Below are positions 35,539 to 42,520 of a DNA stretch of 64,000 bases, in pieces. The stretch spans positions 372,001-436,000 of the forward strand of contig NZ_CP059903.1 in the NCBI RefSeq assembly GCF_014127485.1, read 5' to 3'. Position 1 is the stretch's first letter; every line of letters starts with the position of its first letter. Origin of the DNA: Nocardioides dongkuii (GTDB taxonomy: Bacteria > Actinomycetota > Actinomycetes > Propionibacteriales > Nocardioidaceae). The position numbers were made by a program, and so were the translations under genes. Under the pieces are notes generated by a model. The model was not told the DNA's origin. It saw only the letters and a program-made list of their open reading frames with translations, and made no database searches.

Positions 35539-36428
35539 GCGACGAGGACGACCTCGCCACGGCGTACGACGCCGCGCGCCCGCGCCTGGTGCGGGTCGCC
35601 TACGCGATCCTGGGCAGCCACGCGGAGGCCGAGGACGTGGTCGCGGACTGCTGGCTGAAGCTGGTCCGGGCGCACCGCGAGGACCCCGTCCGCGACGTCC
35701 TGGGCTGGGCGACCGTGGCGGTGTCGCGGGCCGCGTTGGACACGCTGCGCTCGGCGCGCGTGCGCCGGGAGCGGTACGTCGGCCCGTGGCTGCCGGAGCC
35801 GGTGCTCGACCGGATCGCGGCCGACCGCGCCGACCCCGCCGACCGGGTGACCATGGACGAGTCCGTGCGCTACGCGCTGCTGGTGGTGCTGGAGCAGCTG
35901 AGCCCCGCGGAGCGCACCGCCTGGGTGCTGCACGACCTGTTCGGCGTCCCGTTCCCGGAGGTCGCCCGGGCCGTGGGCCGCACACCGGACGCGGTGCGCC
36001 AGCTGGCCAGCCGGGCCCGCCGGCACGTCGCCGCCGGGACGCCCCGCCTCGAGGTCGACCGCACCGAGCACGACCGGGTGCTGGCCGCGTTCGTCGCCGC
36101 CGCCGCGGGGGGCGACCTGGAGGCGCTGGTGCGCACCCTGGACCCCGACGTGGTGCTGACCAGCGACGGCGGCGGCGTGATCAGCGCGGCCCGGCGGCCG
36201 GTGCTGGGCCCGGACAAGGTGGCGCGGTTCCTGCTCGGCATCGTGCGCCGGGGTCGCGCCGCGGGGCGGGAGGCGGTGCCGGTCGAGGTCAACGGCGCGA
36301 CCGGGCTGGCCTTCCTCGAGGAGGGCCGGGTGACCGGCGTGGTGTCGCTGAGCGTCGGCGGCGGGGTGGTGCGCCGGGTCGACATCGTGCTCGCGCCGGA
36401 CAAGCTGCCTGTCGGTCCGGTGTCCTAG
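35535..36428 (+). CDS. ECF41-family RNA polymerase sigma factor (SigJ-like) with C-terminal SnoaL domain
   Basis: A 297-residue sigma factor. Sigma-2 region at about 10-75 (DAEDVVADCW-like helix), sigma-4 at about 110-165 (PFPEVARAVGRTPDAVRQLASRA). It has the WLPEPV linker signature of ECF41, then a SnoaL/NTF2-like domain (about 180-290) ending in APDKL, close to the family NPDKL motif. In this family the extra domain replaces a separate anti-sigma factor and tunes activity. GTG start overlaps the oxidoreductase stop (GTGA). Confidence 0.92.
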   Translation: MSDEDDLATAYDAARPRLVRVAYAILGSHAEAEDVVADCWLKLVRAHREDPVRDVLGWATVAVSRAALDTLRSARVRRERYVGPWLPEPVLDRIAADRADPADRVTMDESVRYALLVVLEQLSPAERTAWVLHDLFGVPFPEVARAVGRTPDAVRQLASRARRHVAAGTPRLEVDRTEHDRVLAAFVAAAAGGDLEALVRTLDPDVVLTSDGGGVISAARRPVLGPDKVARFLLGIVRRGRAAGREAVPVEVNGATGLAFLEEGRVTGVVSLSVGGGVVRRVDIVLAPDKLPVGPVS

Positions 36429-36431
36429 GGT
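36426..36431 (+). promoter_or_regulatory. -10 box TAGGGT of the VOC gene (leaderless)
   Basis: TAGGGT overlaps the sigma factor stop codon and is followed by 7 bases and the ATG at 36439, so the VOC gene may be transcribed apart from the ECF41 operon. Confidence 0.5.
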
Positions 36432-36438
36432 CGCGAGC

Positions 36439-37131
36439 ATGCCGATCGCGCGGTACAAGGACCTCTGCCTCGACGCCGTCGACACCCTCGCGCTCGGCCG
36501 GTTCTGGGCCGGCGCGCTGGGGCGGCGGCTCGAGGACCGCGGTGGCGGGCTGCGGGTGCTCACCGGACCGACCCCGCGGCACACCGTCTGGGTCAACCCG
36601 GTCCCCGAGCCGGTGACCGTCAAGCAGCGCGTCCACCTCGACGTGCACGCCCGCTCGGTCGGGGAGGTCCTCGCGCTGGGCGCGGAGCCCGCCGACCTCG
36701 ACTCGTTCCCCTGGGCGGTGCTGCGCGACCCCGAGGGGGGCGAGCTGTGCGTCTTCGAGCGGGAGCAGGTGCCCGACGAGCGCCTCTACGAGGTGGTCGT
36801 CGACGCCGCCGACCCGCACGGCGTGGCGGCCTGGTGGGCCGATGTCCTCGGCGTGCCCCCGCACGCGGCCGACGACGGCAGCTGGTACCTCCAGGACGTC
36901 CCGGGCCTGCCGTTCGAGTGCTTCGTCTTCGTCCCGGTCCCGGAGCCGAAGACGGTCAAGAACCGCGTCCACGTCGACGTCGACGTCGACGACCCCGCCA
37001 GCCTGGAGGCGCTGGTCGCCCGCGGCGCGCGGGTGGTGCGGCGCCAGGACGACGAGATCGGGTGGACCGTGCTCGCCGATCCCGAGGGCAACGAGTTCTG
37101 CGCGTTCGTCGGGGACGACGACGGGGCATGA
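36439..37131 (+). CDS. VOC (glyoxalase/bleomycin-resistance fold) protein, two tandem domains
   Basis: A 230-residue protein made of two related halves (about 1-115 and 116-225). Each ends in a DPEG motif (LRDPEGGELCVFE; LADPEGNEFCAF) typical of actinobacterial VOC proteins labelled glyoxalase-like. Metal ligands are not obvious: the usual first-strand His reads LCLDAVD in the first half. It may be a binding protein or dioxygenase relative; function not assigned. Confidence 0.8.
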   Translation: MPIARYKDLCLDAVDTLALGRFWAGALGRRLEDRGGGLRVLTGPTPRHTVWVNPVPEPVTVKQRVHLDVHARSVGEVLALGAEPADLDSFPWAVLRDPEGGELCVFEREQVPDERLYEVVVDAADPHGVAAWWADVLGVPPHAADDGSWYLQDVPGLPFECFVFVPVPEPKTVKNRVHVDVDVDDPASLEALVARGARVVRRQDDEIGWTVLADPEGNEFCAFVGDDDGA

Positions 37132-37138
37132 TCTGGCG

Positions 37139-38434
37139 ATGAGCGACCCCGGGGCCCCGACCGCGACGACCGGCACCACCCAGCCGCGTTGGCGGGTCAT
37201 CGGGCCCGGGCTCGTCGTCGCCGCCACCGGCGTCGGCGCCGCCGACCTGGTCGCCACCCTCGTCGCCGGGGCCAAGTTCGGCTACACCCTGCTGTGGGTG
37301 GCCGTGCTCGGCGCCGTGATCAAGGTGGTGCTGGTCGAGGGGGCCGGGCGCTACTCGCTGGCCACCGGCCGCACGATCTTCGAGGGCTGGCGCAGCCTGG
37401 GCCGGTGGACCACCTGGTACTTCGCGCCGTACATCGTCATCTGGGGCCTGGTGTACGGCGCCACCGCGATGTCGTCGTCCGCGCTGCCGATCGTCGCGAT
37501 CTTCCCGGACCTGTCGCTGCGCTGGACCGCGGTCGTGATCGGCGTGATCGGCCTGGCGCTGGTCTGGCTCGGCAGCTACGCGGCGTTCGAGAAGGTGATG
37601 GCCCTCCTCGTCGGCGTCATGTTCGTGTGCGTCGTCGGCGCGGCCGCCCTCGCGACGCCGAACCTCGGCGAGATCCTGCTGGGCCTGCGGCCGATCTTCC
37701 CCGACGACTCGGTCGTCAACGTGCTGGCCATCGCCGGCGGCGTCGGCGGCACGATCACCCTCGCGGCGTACGGCTACTGGCTGCGGGAGAAGGGCTGGTC
37801 GACGCCGGTCTTCATGCGGGTGATGCGCCTCGACAACGGCGTCGCGTACGCCGTCACCGGGATCTTCGTGGTCGCGATGCTGATCGTCGGCGCCGAGCTC
37901 TACTACTCCGCCGGCATCGCGGCCGAGACCGGCGACCAGGCGCTCGTGCAGCTCTCCGACGTCCTCGACGACCGGTACGGCGACGTGTTCGGCACGGTCT
38001 TCCTGGTCGGGTTCTTCGCCTCGTCGTTCTCCTCGCTGATCGGCGTGTGGAGCGGGGTCAGCCTGATGTTCGCCGACTACGTCGGCAACCTGCGCGACCT
38101 GCCGTCCGGGCACCCCGACACCCGCACCGGCGGCCGCTACTTCCGCGCCTACCTGCTGTGGCTGACGTTCCCGCCGATGCTGCTGCTCCTGCTCGACGAG
38201 CCGGTCGGGCTGATCCTGGCGTACGGCACCCTCGGCGCGCTGTTCATGCCGTTCCTCGCGATCACCCTGCTGGTGCTGCTCAACAAGCGCCGACCAGGCG
38301 CGCTGCCGCACTCCACGGTGCCCGACGAGTGGCGCAACGGCTGGCTCTCGAACGGCTTCATGCTGCTGTGCGCGGTGCTCTTCGTCGCGCTGGCCGTCAA
38401 CGAGATCCGCGAGACGCTGGCGCCGTACGTGTGA
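37139..38434 (+). CDS. Nramp-related (SLC11-fold) transporter lacking canonical metal motifs
   Basis: A 431-residue membrane protein with about 11 segments. The start (GPGLVVAATGVGAADLVATL) matches the Nramp family fold. Canonical Nramps have DPGN in segment 1 and a metal-binding Met-Pro-His in segment 6. Here segment 1 reads ATGVGAAD and segment 6 GGTITLAAYGYWLREKG, so the Mn/Fe ligands are absent. Substrate is therefore uncertain (Mg2+, another cation, or something else). The ATG follows the VOC stop by 7 bases. Confidence 0.8.
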   Translation: MSDPGAPTATTGTTQPRWRVIGPGLVVAATGVGAADLVATLVAGAKFGYTLLWVAVLGAVIKVVLVEGAGRYSLATGRTIFEGWRSLGRWTTWYFAPYIVIWGLVYGATAMSSSALPIVAIFPDLSLRWTAVVIGVIGLALVWLGSYAAFEKVMALLVGVMFVCVVGAAALATPNLGEILLGLRPIFPDDSVVNVLAIAGGVGGTITLAAYGYWLREKGWSTPVFMRVMRLDNGVAYAVTGIFVVAMLIVGAELYYSAGIAAETGDQALVQLSDVLDDRYGDVFGTVFLVGFFASSFSSLIGVWSGVSLMFADYVGNLRDLPSGHPDTRTGGRYFRAYLLWLTFPPMLLLLLDEPVGLILAYGTLGALFMPFLAITLLVLLNKRRPGALPHSTVPDEWRNGWLSNGFMLLCAVLFVALAVNEIRETLAPYV

Positions 38435-38465
38435 GTGACGTGGCGGCTCTCTCCGTGGTGCACTG

Positions 38466-39059
38466 ATGCCCGTGGCCGACCTCGACGAGCTGCTGGTGCC
38501 CGACGCCGCCGCGTGGCGCTCCTGGCTGGAGCAGCACCACGCGGACTCACCCGGCGTCTGGCTGGTGCTGACCAAGAAGGGCGGCGAGGTCACCGCGCTG
38601 ACCCGCACCGACGCCCTCGACGAGGCGCTCTGCTTCGGCTGGATCGACGGGCAGGCCCGCAGCCGCGACAGCGGCAGCAGCCTGCAGCGGATGACGCCGC
38701 GCACCGCCCGCAGCCGCTGGTCGCAGGTCAACGTCGGCCTGGTCGCCCGGCTGGAGGCCGAGGGCCGGATGGCGCCGGCCGGCCGGGCCGCGGTCGACGC
38801 GGCCCGGGCCGACGGACGCTGGGACGCGGCGTACGCCCCGCCGTCGACGGCTCAGCTCCCCGAGGACCTGGCCGCCGCGATCGCGGCGGACCCCGCGGCC
38901 CAGGCGATGTTCGAGGTGCTCACCAAGACCAACCGGTACGCGCTCATCCACCGGCTCGACGCGGTCAAGCGGGCCGAGACGCGGGAGCGCAAGATCGCGG
39001 AGTTCGTCGCGATGCTGGCGCGTCAGGAGACGCCGTACCCCCAGAAGGCCCGGCCCTGA
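38466..39059 (+). CDS. YdeI/OmpD-associated family protein
   Basis: A 197-residue cytoplasmic protein matching the YdeI/OmpD-associated family: WLEQHHADSPGVWL, EALCFGWIDGQ and the C-terminal TKTNRYALIHRLDAVKRAETRERKI-type region (split here for length). Salmonella YdeI relatives are reported to help resist cationic peptides; the biochemical activity is unknown. No clear ribosome site. Confidence 0.83.
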   Translation: MPVADLDELLVPDAAAWRSWLEQHHADSPGVWLVLTKKGGEVTALTRTDALDEALCFGWIDGQARSRDSGSSLQRMTPRTARSRWSQVNVGLVARLEAEGRMAPAGRAAVDAARADGRWDAAYAPPSTAQLPEDLAAAIAADPAAQAMFEVLTKTNRYALIHRLDAVKRAETRERKIAEFVAMLARQETPYPQKARP

Positions 39060-39091
39060 CGAGCGCGGCGTCGGCGCCGGTCCGCCGGGAG

Positions 39092-39097
39092 TAGGGT
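39092..39097 (+). promoter_or_regulatory. -10 box TAGGGT of the DUF4177-like gene (leaderless)
   Basis: TAGGGT is followed by 7 bases and the ATG at 39105, the same spacing as at 36426. Confidence 0.55.
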
Positions 39098-39104
39098 CGG
39101 CGCC

Positions 39105-39263
39105 ATGACCAAGTGGGAGTACCTCACCGCGCCGATCCTGACGCACGCGGCCAAGCAGATCCTCGACAACTTCGGAGCCGACGGGTGGGAGCTCGTGCAG
39201 GTCGCGCCGGGCATGAACCCCGAGAACCTCGTGGGCTACTTCAAGCGCCCCCTGGAGGGCTGA
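39105..39263 (+). CDS. Small DUF4177-like protein, 52 aa
   Basis: A short protein with the DUF4177 pattern: MTKWEYLTAPI at the start, FGADGWELVQVAPG in the middle and a short terminal strand (VGYFKRPLE). Function unknown. Corresponds by position and size to Rv3678A. Followed after 1 base by the RidA gene, with which it forms an operon. Confidence 0.85.
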   Translation: MTKWEYLTAPILTHAAKQILDNFGADGWELVQVAPGMNPENLVGYFKRPLEG

Positions 39264-39264
39264 G

Positions 39265-39723
39265 GTGGCCACGCCGGAGGAGCGCCTGGCCGCGATGGGC
39301 CTGGCCGTGCCGGAGGTGCCGGCGCCGGTCGCCGCGTACGTCCCGGCGGTCCGCTCGGGCAGCCACGTGTTCACCTCCGGCCAGCTGCCGATGCGCTCGG
39401 GCGAGCTGATCACGGTCGGCAAGGTCGGCGGCGCGGTCACCGCGGAGGAGGCGTACGCCTGCGCGCAGCAGTGCGCGCTCAACGCCCTCGCCGCGGTGCG
39501 CAGCGTGATCGGCGACCTCTCCGCGGTGAAGCGGGTCGTGAAGGTGGTCGTGTTCGTGGCCTCGACCCCCGACTTCAGCGGCCAGCCGCAGGTCGCGAAC
39601 GGCGTGTCCGAGCTGCTCGGCGAGGTCTTCGGCGACGCCGGGGTGCACGCTCGCTCGGCGGTCGGCGTCGCGGTGCTGCCGCTCGACGCGCCGGTCGAGG
39701 TCGAGCTCGTGGTGGAGGTGTGA
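39265..39723 (+). CDS. RidA-family (YjgF/YER057c/UK114) protein
   Basis: A 152-residue member of the RidA superfamily, trimeric proteins that hydrolyse reactive enamines/imines or bind small molecules. Family motifs: VFTSGQLPM near residue 35 and the last strand VGVAVLPLDAPVEVELVVEV. The catalytic Arg of archetypal RidA (before the P-[GA]-R region) is not evident, so it may be of a non-deaminase subfamily. GTG start at 39265; the stop overlaps the next start. Confidence 0.88.
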   Translation: MATPEERLAAMGLAVPEVPAPVAAYVPAVRSGSHVFTSGQLPMRSGELITVGKVGGAVTAEEAYACAQQCALNALAAVRSVIGDLSAVKRVVKVVVFVASTPDFSGQPQVANGVSELLGEVFGDAGVHARSAVGVAVLPLDAPVEVELVVEV

Positions 39724-40586
39724 GGATCCCGCTTCCCCCGGTGCCGCTGCCGGAGCGGATCGTCGCGGTCGCCCGCGAGTACGACGCGGGGTCGCGCACG
39801 CCGGTCGAGCCGCGCGACGCCGCGACGGTGATCCTGCTGCGGGCCTCGGACGAGGGCCCCGAGGTCTACTACATGCGGCGCCAGGTCTCGATGGACTTCG
39901 CCGGGGGCATGTGCGTCTACCCCGGCGGCGGCGTCGACCCCCGCGACTTCGACGCCACGGTCGGCTGGGCCGGCCCCTCGCCGGCGGAGTGGGCCGAGCG
40001 GCTCGGGTGCGACGAGGACACCGCGCGGGCGCTCGTGGCGGCCGCGGTGCGCGAGACGTTCGAGGAGTCCGGCGTGCTGCTGGCCGGCGACGCGGCCTCC
40101 TCCGTCGTCGCCGACACCACCGGCGCCGACTGGGAGGCCGACCGGGTCGCCCTGGAGTCGCGCGAGCTCGCGATGACCGACTTCCTCAACCGTCGCGGGC
40201 TGGTGCTGCGCACCGACCTGCTCGGGGTCTGGGACGCCTGGCTGACCCCGGCGTTCGAGCCGAAGCGCTACCGCACCTGGTTCTTCGTCGCGATGCTGCC
40301 CGAGGGCCAGCGCACCCGCGACGTCTCGACCGAGTCGTCGTCGGTGACCTGGCTGCCGGCGCGGGTCGCCGCGGCGCAGGCCGACGGGGGCGAGCTCGCG
40401 CTGATGCCCCCGACGTACCTCACCAGCCTGGAGATCGGCACCCACCGCGACCCCGCCGACGTGCTCGCCACGGCGGCGGGCCGGAGCGTCGAGATGTTCT
40501 GCCCCACCGTCGAGCCGCTCGACGAGGGCTGGACGCTGTCGATGCCCGACCGGCTGCGGCCGCTGGTGGCGGAGCGGCGCGCGTGA
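39720..40586 (+). CDS. Nudix hydrolase family protein
   Basis: A 288-residue Nudix protein of the NUDT19/CoA-diphosphatase-like long type. The Nudix box is split: PGGGVDPRD at about residue 62, then a long insertion of about 25 residues before AAAVRETFEESGVLL near 104. Conserved catalytic Glu residues are present. It probably cleaves a nucleoside-diphosphate-linked substrate such as a CoA derivative. The GTG start overlaps the RidA stop (GTGA), and its own stop overlaps the next gene. Confidence 0.85.
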   Translation: MRIPLPPVPLPERIVAVAREYDAGSRTPVEPRDAATVILLRASDEGPEVYYMRRQVSMDFAGGMCVYPGGGVDPRDFDATVGWAGPSPAEWAERLGCDEDTARALVAAAVRETFEESGVLLAGDAASSVVADTTGADWEADRVALESRELAMTDFLNRRGLVLRTDLLGVWDAWLTPAFEPKRYRTWFFVAMLPEGQRTRDVSTESSSVTWLPARVAAAQADGGELALMPPTYLTSLEIGTHRDPADVLATAAGRSVEMFCPTVEPLDEGWTLSMPDRLRPLVAERRA

Positions 40587-41389
40587 GCTGGAGCGGCGGT
40601 CGCTTCGGCGACCGGGCGGAGTGCCTGCTCGCGCCCAACCCGGGGATCATGACGCTCGACGGCACCAACACCTGGGTGCTGCGCGAGCCGGGCGCCGACC
40701 GCGCCGTCGTGGTCGACCCGGGGCCGATCGAGGACGGGCACCTCGACCTGCTCGTCGACGTCACCGGCGAGGTGGGCCTGGTGCTGCTCACCCACCACCA
40801 CTACGACCACGCCGAGGTCGCCGAGACGTTCGCCCGGGCCAAGGGCTGCGCGGTGCGCGCCGCGGACCCGGCGTACTGCTTCCGCGGCGAGCCGGTCGTC
40901 GACGGCGAGGACCTCTCCGTCGACGGGCTCGCGCTGCGCATCCTCACCACCCCGGGGCACACCGCCGACTCGATCTCGATGGTGCTGCCCGCCCAGAAGG
41001 CGCTGCTCAGCGGGGACATGGTCCTCGGCCGCGGCACCACCGTCGTCGCGCACCCCGACGGGCGCCTGGGACCGTACTTCGACTCGATCCAGAAGATGCG
41101 CGCGCTGGTCGCGGCCGGCGAGGTCGAGACCATCTGGCCCGCGCACGGCCCGGTGCTCGCCGACGCCGGCGCGGTCCTCGACCACTACCTCGTGCACCGC
41201 CGCGACCGGCTCGCGCAGGTCGAGGCGGCGCTCCTGGAGATCGGCGCCGCCCCGCACCCCGAGGGCATCGCCGCCGACGAGCTGCCCCGCCGCGTCGTCG
41301 AGGTCGTGTACGCCGACGTCGACCCGGTCCTCTGGGACGCCGCCGAGCTCTCCGTCCGCGCCCAGCTCGCCTACCTCGCCGACCGTTGA
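40583..41389 (+). CDS. Metallo-beta-lactamase-fold hydrolase
   Basis: A 268-residue MBL-fold enzyme similar to human LACTB2/Rv3677c. Metal-binding motifs: THHHYDHAE (near residue 73), GHT (near 128), SGD (near 147) and a late PAHGP. A C-terminal helical domain follows. LACTB2 is a ribonuclease, so RNA or thioester hydrolysis is possible. GTG start overlaps the Nudix stop. The TGA stop lies inside the first copy of a 22-bp repeat. Confidence 0.9.
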   Translation: MSWSGGRFGDRAECLLAPNPGIMTLDGTNTWVLREPGADRAVVVDPGPIEDGHLDLLVDVTGEVGLVLLTHHHYDHAEVAETFARAKGCAVRAADPAYCFRGEPVVDGEDLSVDGLALRILTTPGHTADSISMVLPAQKALLSGDMVLGRGTTVVAHPDGRLGPYFDSIQKMRALVAAGEVETIWPAHGPVLADAGAVLDHYLVHRRDRLAQVEAALLEIGAAPHPEGIAADELPRRVVEVVYADVDPVLWDAAELSVRAQLAYLADR

Positions 41390-41472
41390 GTTGGGCCTGC
41401 CTACCGGTTGAGTTGGGCCTTCCTGCCCGTTGAGTTGGGCGCTTCTCACTGTTGAGTTGGGCCTTCCTTGCG
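41385..41472 (+). repeat. Four tandem 22-bp repeats with core GTTGAGTTGGGC (cluster 1)
   Basis: The 12-bp core GTTGAGTTGGGC occurs at 41385, 41407, 41429 and 41451, exactly 22 bp apart. Each core is followed by a 10-bp pyrimidine-rich, less conserved part. The first core supplies the TGA stop of the MBL gene. Because 22 is one more than a multiple of three, consecutive copies put TGA in all three forward frames. The same core recurs inverted at 42487-42520 and 44454-44509. Confidence 0.95.
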
Positions 41473-41578
41473 TGCCCGCGGGCCACGGGGCGCCCACAGG
41501 GGCCGGCCGGGGAGCCACCGTCCACAGGGGAGTACGACGTCCCGCGCGGCGGGGGGTCGGGGCACCCACGGTGGGCCC

Positions 41579-42481
41579 ATGGGCTTCGACTTCTCCACCT
41601 TCACGACCCCGGTCACGACCGCGACGATCCTGGCGTCGGGAGCGACCCGTCGCCAGCTCGACGACGCCGTCCGCAACCGCGAGGTGCGCCGCCTGCTGCG
41701 CGGGGTCTTCGTGCACGCGTCCGTCGAGGACGGTGTCGGGCTGCGGGTGCAGGCGGTGGGCCAGGTCGTGGCCCCGCGGGCCGTCGTCTGCGATCGCACG
41801 GCGGCGTGGATCCACGGGTGCGAGGTCTTCGACTACCGCGAGCTCGACGTACCACCGCCGGTCGAGAGCTACGTCCTGCGCGGTCGCGACCCGACCGACC
41901 GGCCCGAGTGTGCCGGCGGCACCCGCGACCTGGTCCCGGCCGACTGGTGCGAGATCGCTGGCCTCCGGGTCACGACACCGCTGCGCACGGCGATGGACCT
42001 CGGCTGCAAGCTCCCTCCCCGCACCGCCCTGGCGGCGATGGATGCGCTGATGCGCGAGCACGGCGTCACCCTCGCGAAGATGGTCCGGCTGCTGCCGCGC
42101 TACCGCCGGCGTCGGGGCGTCGTCCAGCTGCGCCGGCTCGTCCCGCTGACCGACCCGTCGGCGGAGTCGCAGCCCGAGTCGTGGATGCGCCTCGAGATCG
42201 TCCGCGCGGGGCTGCCCGACCCGACGCCGCAGTACTGGGTGCTGGTCGGCGGCGTGCCGACGTACCGCCTCGACCTGGCGTGGCCGCACGCGCGGGTCGC
42301 GGTGGAGTACGACGGCGAGGAGTGGCACACCGGTCCGGAGGCACGCGAGCGCGACCGCGTGCGCCGGCAGTGGCTGCGCGACCACGGCTGGACGGTCATC
42401 GTGCTCACCAAGGAGAGCTTCCGACCGGGGGCGGTGGACGCATGGATCCACGAGGTCCGGCAGGCGCTGCGGCTGGTGTGA
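41579..42481 (+). CDS. DUF559-type nuclease-fold protein with N-terminal winged-helix (AbiEi-like) domain
   Basis: A 300-residue protein. The N-terminal 100 residues resemble the AbiEi-type antitoxin wHTH (TTATILASGATRRQLDDAV, then RLLRGVFVHA). The C-terminal 100 residues resemble DUF559/Vsr-like restriction folds: RLDLAWPHARVAVEYDGEEW gives Asp and Glu-x-Asp positions of a PD-(D/E)XK-type core, then W-T-V-I-V-L-T. Such genes are abundant and variable in actinobacterial genomes. No toxin partner is adjacent. Flanked by inverted 22-bp repeat clusters. The ATG at 41579 excludes an Arg-rich upstream extension. Confidence 0.78.
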   Translation: MGFDFSTFTTPVTTATILASGATRRQLDDAVRNREVRRLLRGVFVHASVEDGVGLRVQAVGQVVAPRAVVCDRTAAWIHGCEVFDYRELDVPPPVESYVLRGRDPTDRPECAGGTRDLVPADWCEIAGLRVTTPLRTAMDLGCKLPPRTALAAMDALMREHGVTLAKMVRLLPRYRRRRGVVQLRRLVPLTDPSAESQPESWMRLEIVRAGLPDPTPQYWVLVGGVPTYRLDLAWPHARVAVEYDGEEWHTGPEARERDRVRRQWLRDHGWTVIVLTKESFRPGAVDAWIHEVRQALRLV

Positions 42482-42486
42482 GCGAG

Positions 42487-42520
42487 GCCCAACTCGACCG
42501 TGAGGGAGGCCCAACTCAAC
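42487..42520 (-). repeat. Two 22-bp repeats (cluster 2), inverted relative to cluster 1
   Basis: The core reads on the minus strand at 42520-42509 (exact) and 42498-42487 (GTCGAGTTGGGC, one change), again 22 bp apart. The exact copy supplies the TGA stop of the minus-strand propeller gene (42516-42518). Orientation is sense to that gene, as in the other clusters. Confidence 0.93.

Noticed and set aside
41385..41472. CRISPR array
   Set aside because: The repeats are regular, but the variable parts are only 10 bp, similar to each other, and no cas gene is nearby.
41579..42481. Type IV toxin-antitoxin system
   Set aside because: Only the AbiEi-like N-terminal domain is present; no nucleotidyltransferase (AbiEii) partner is adjacent.
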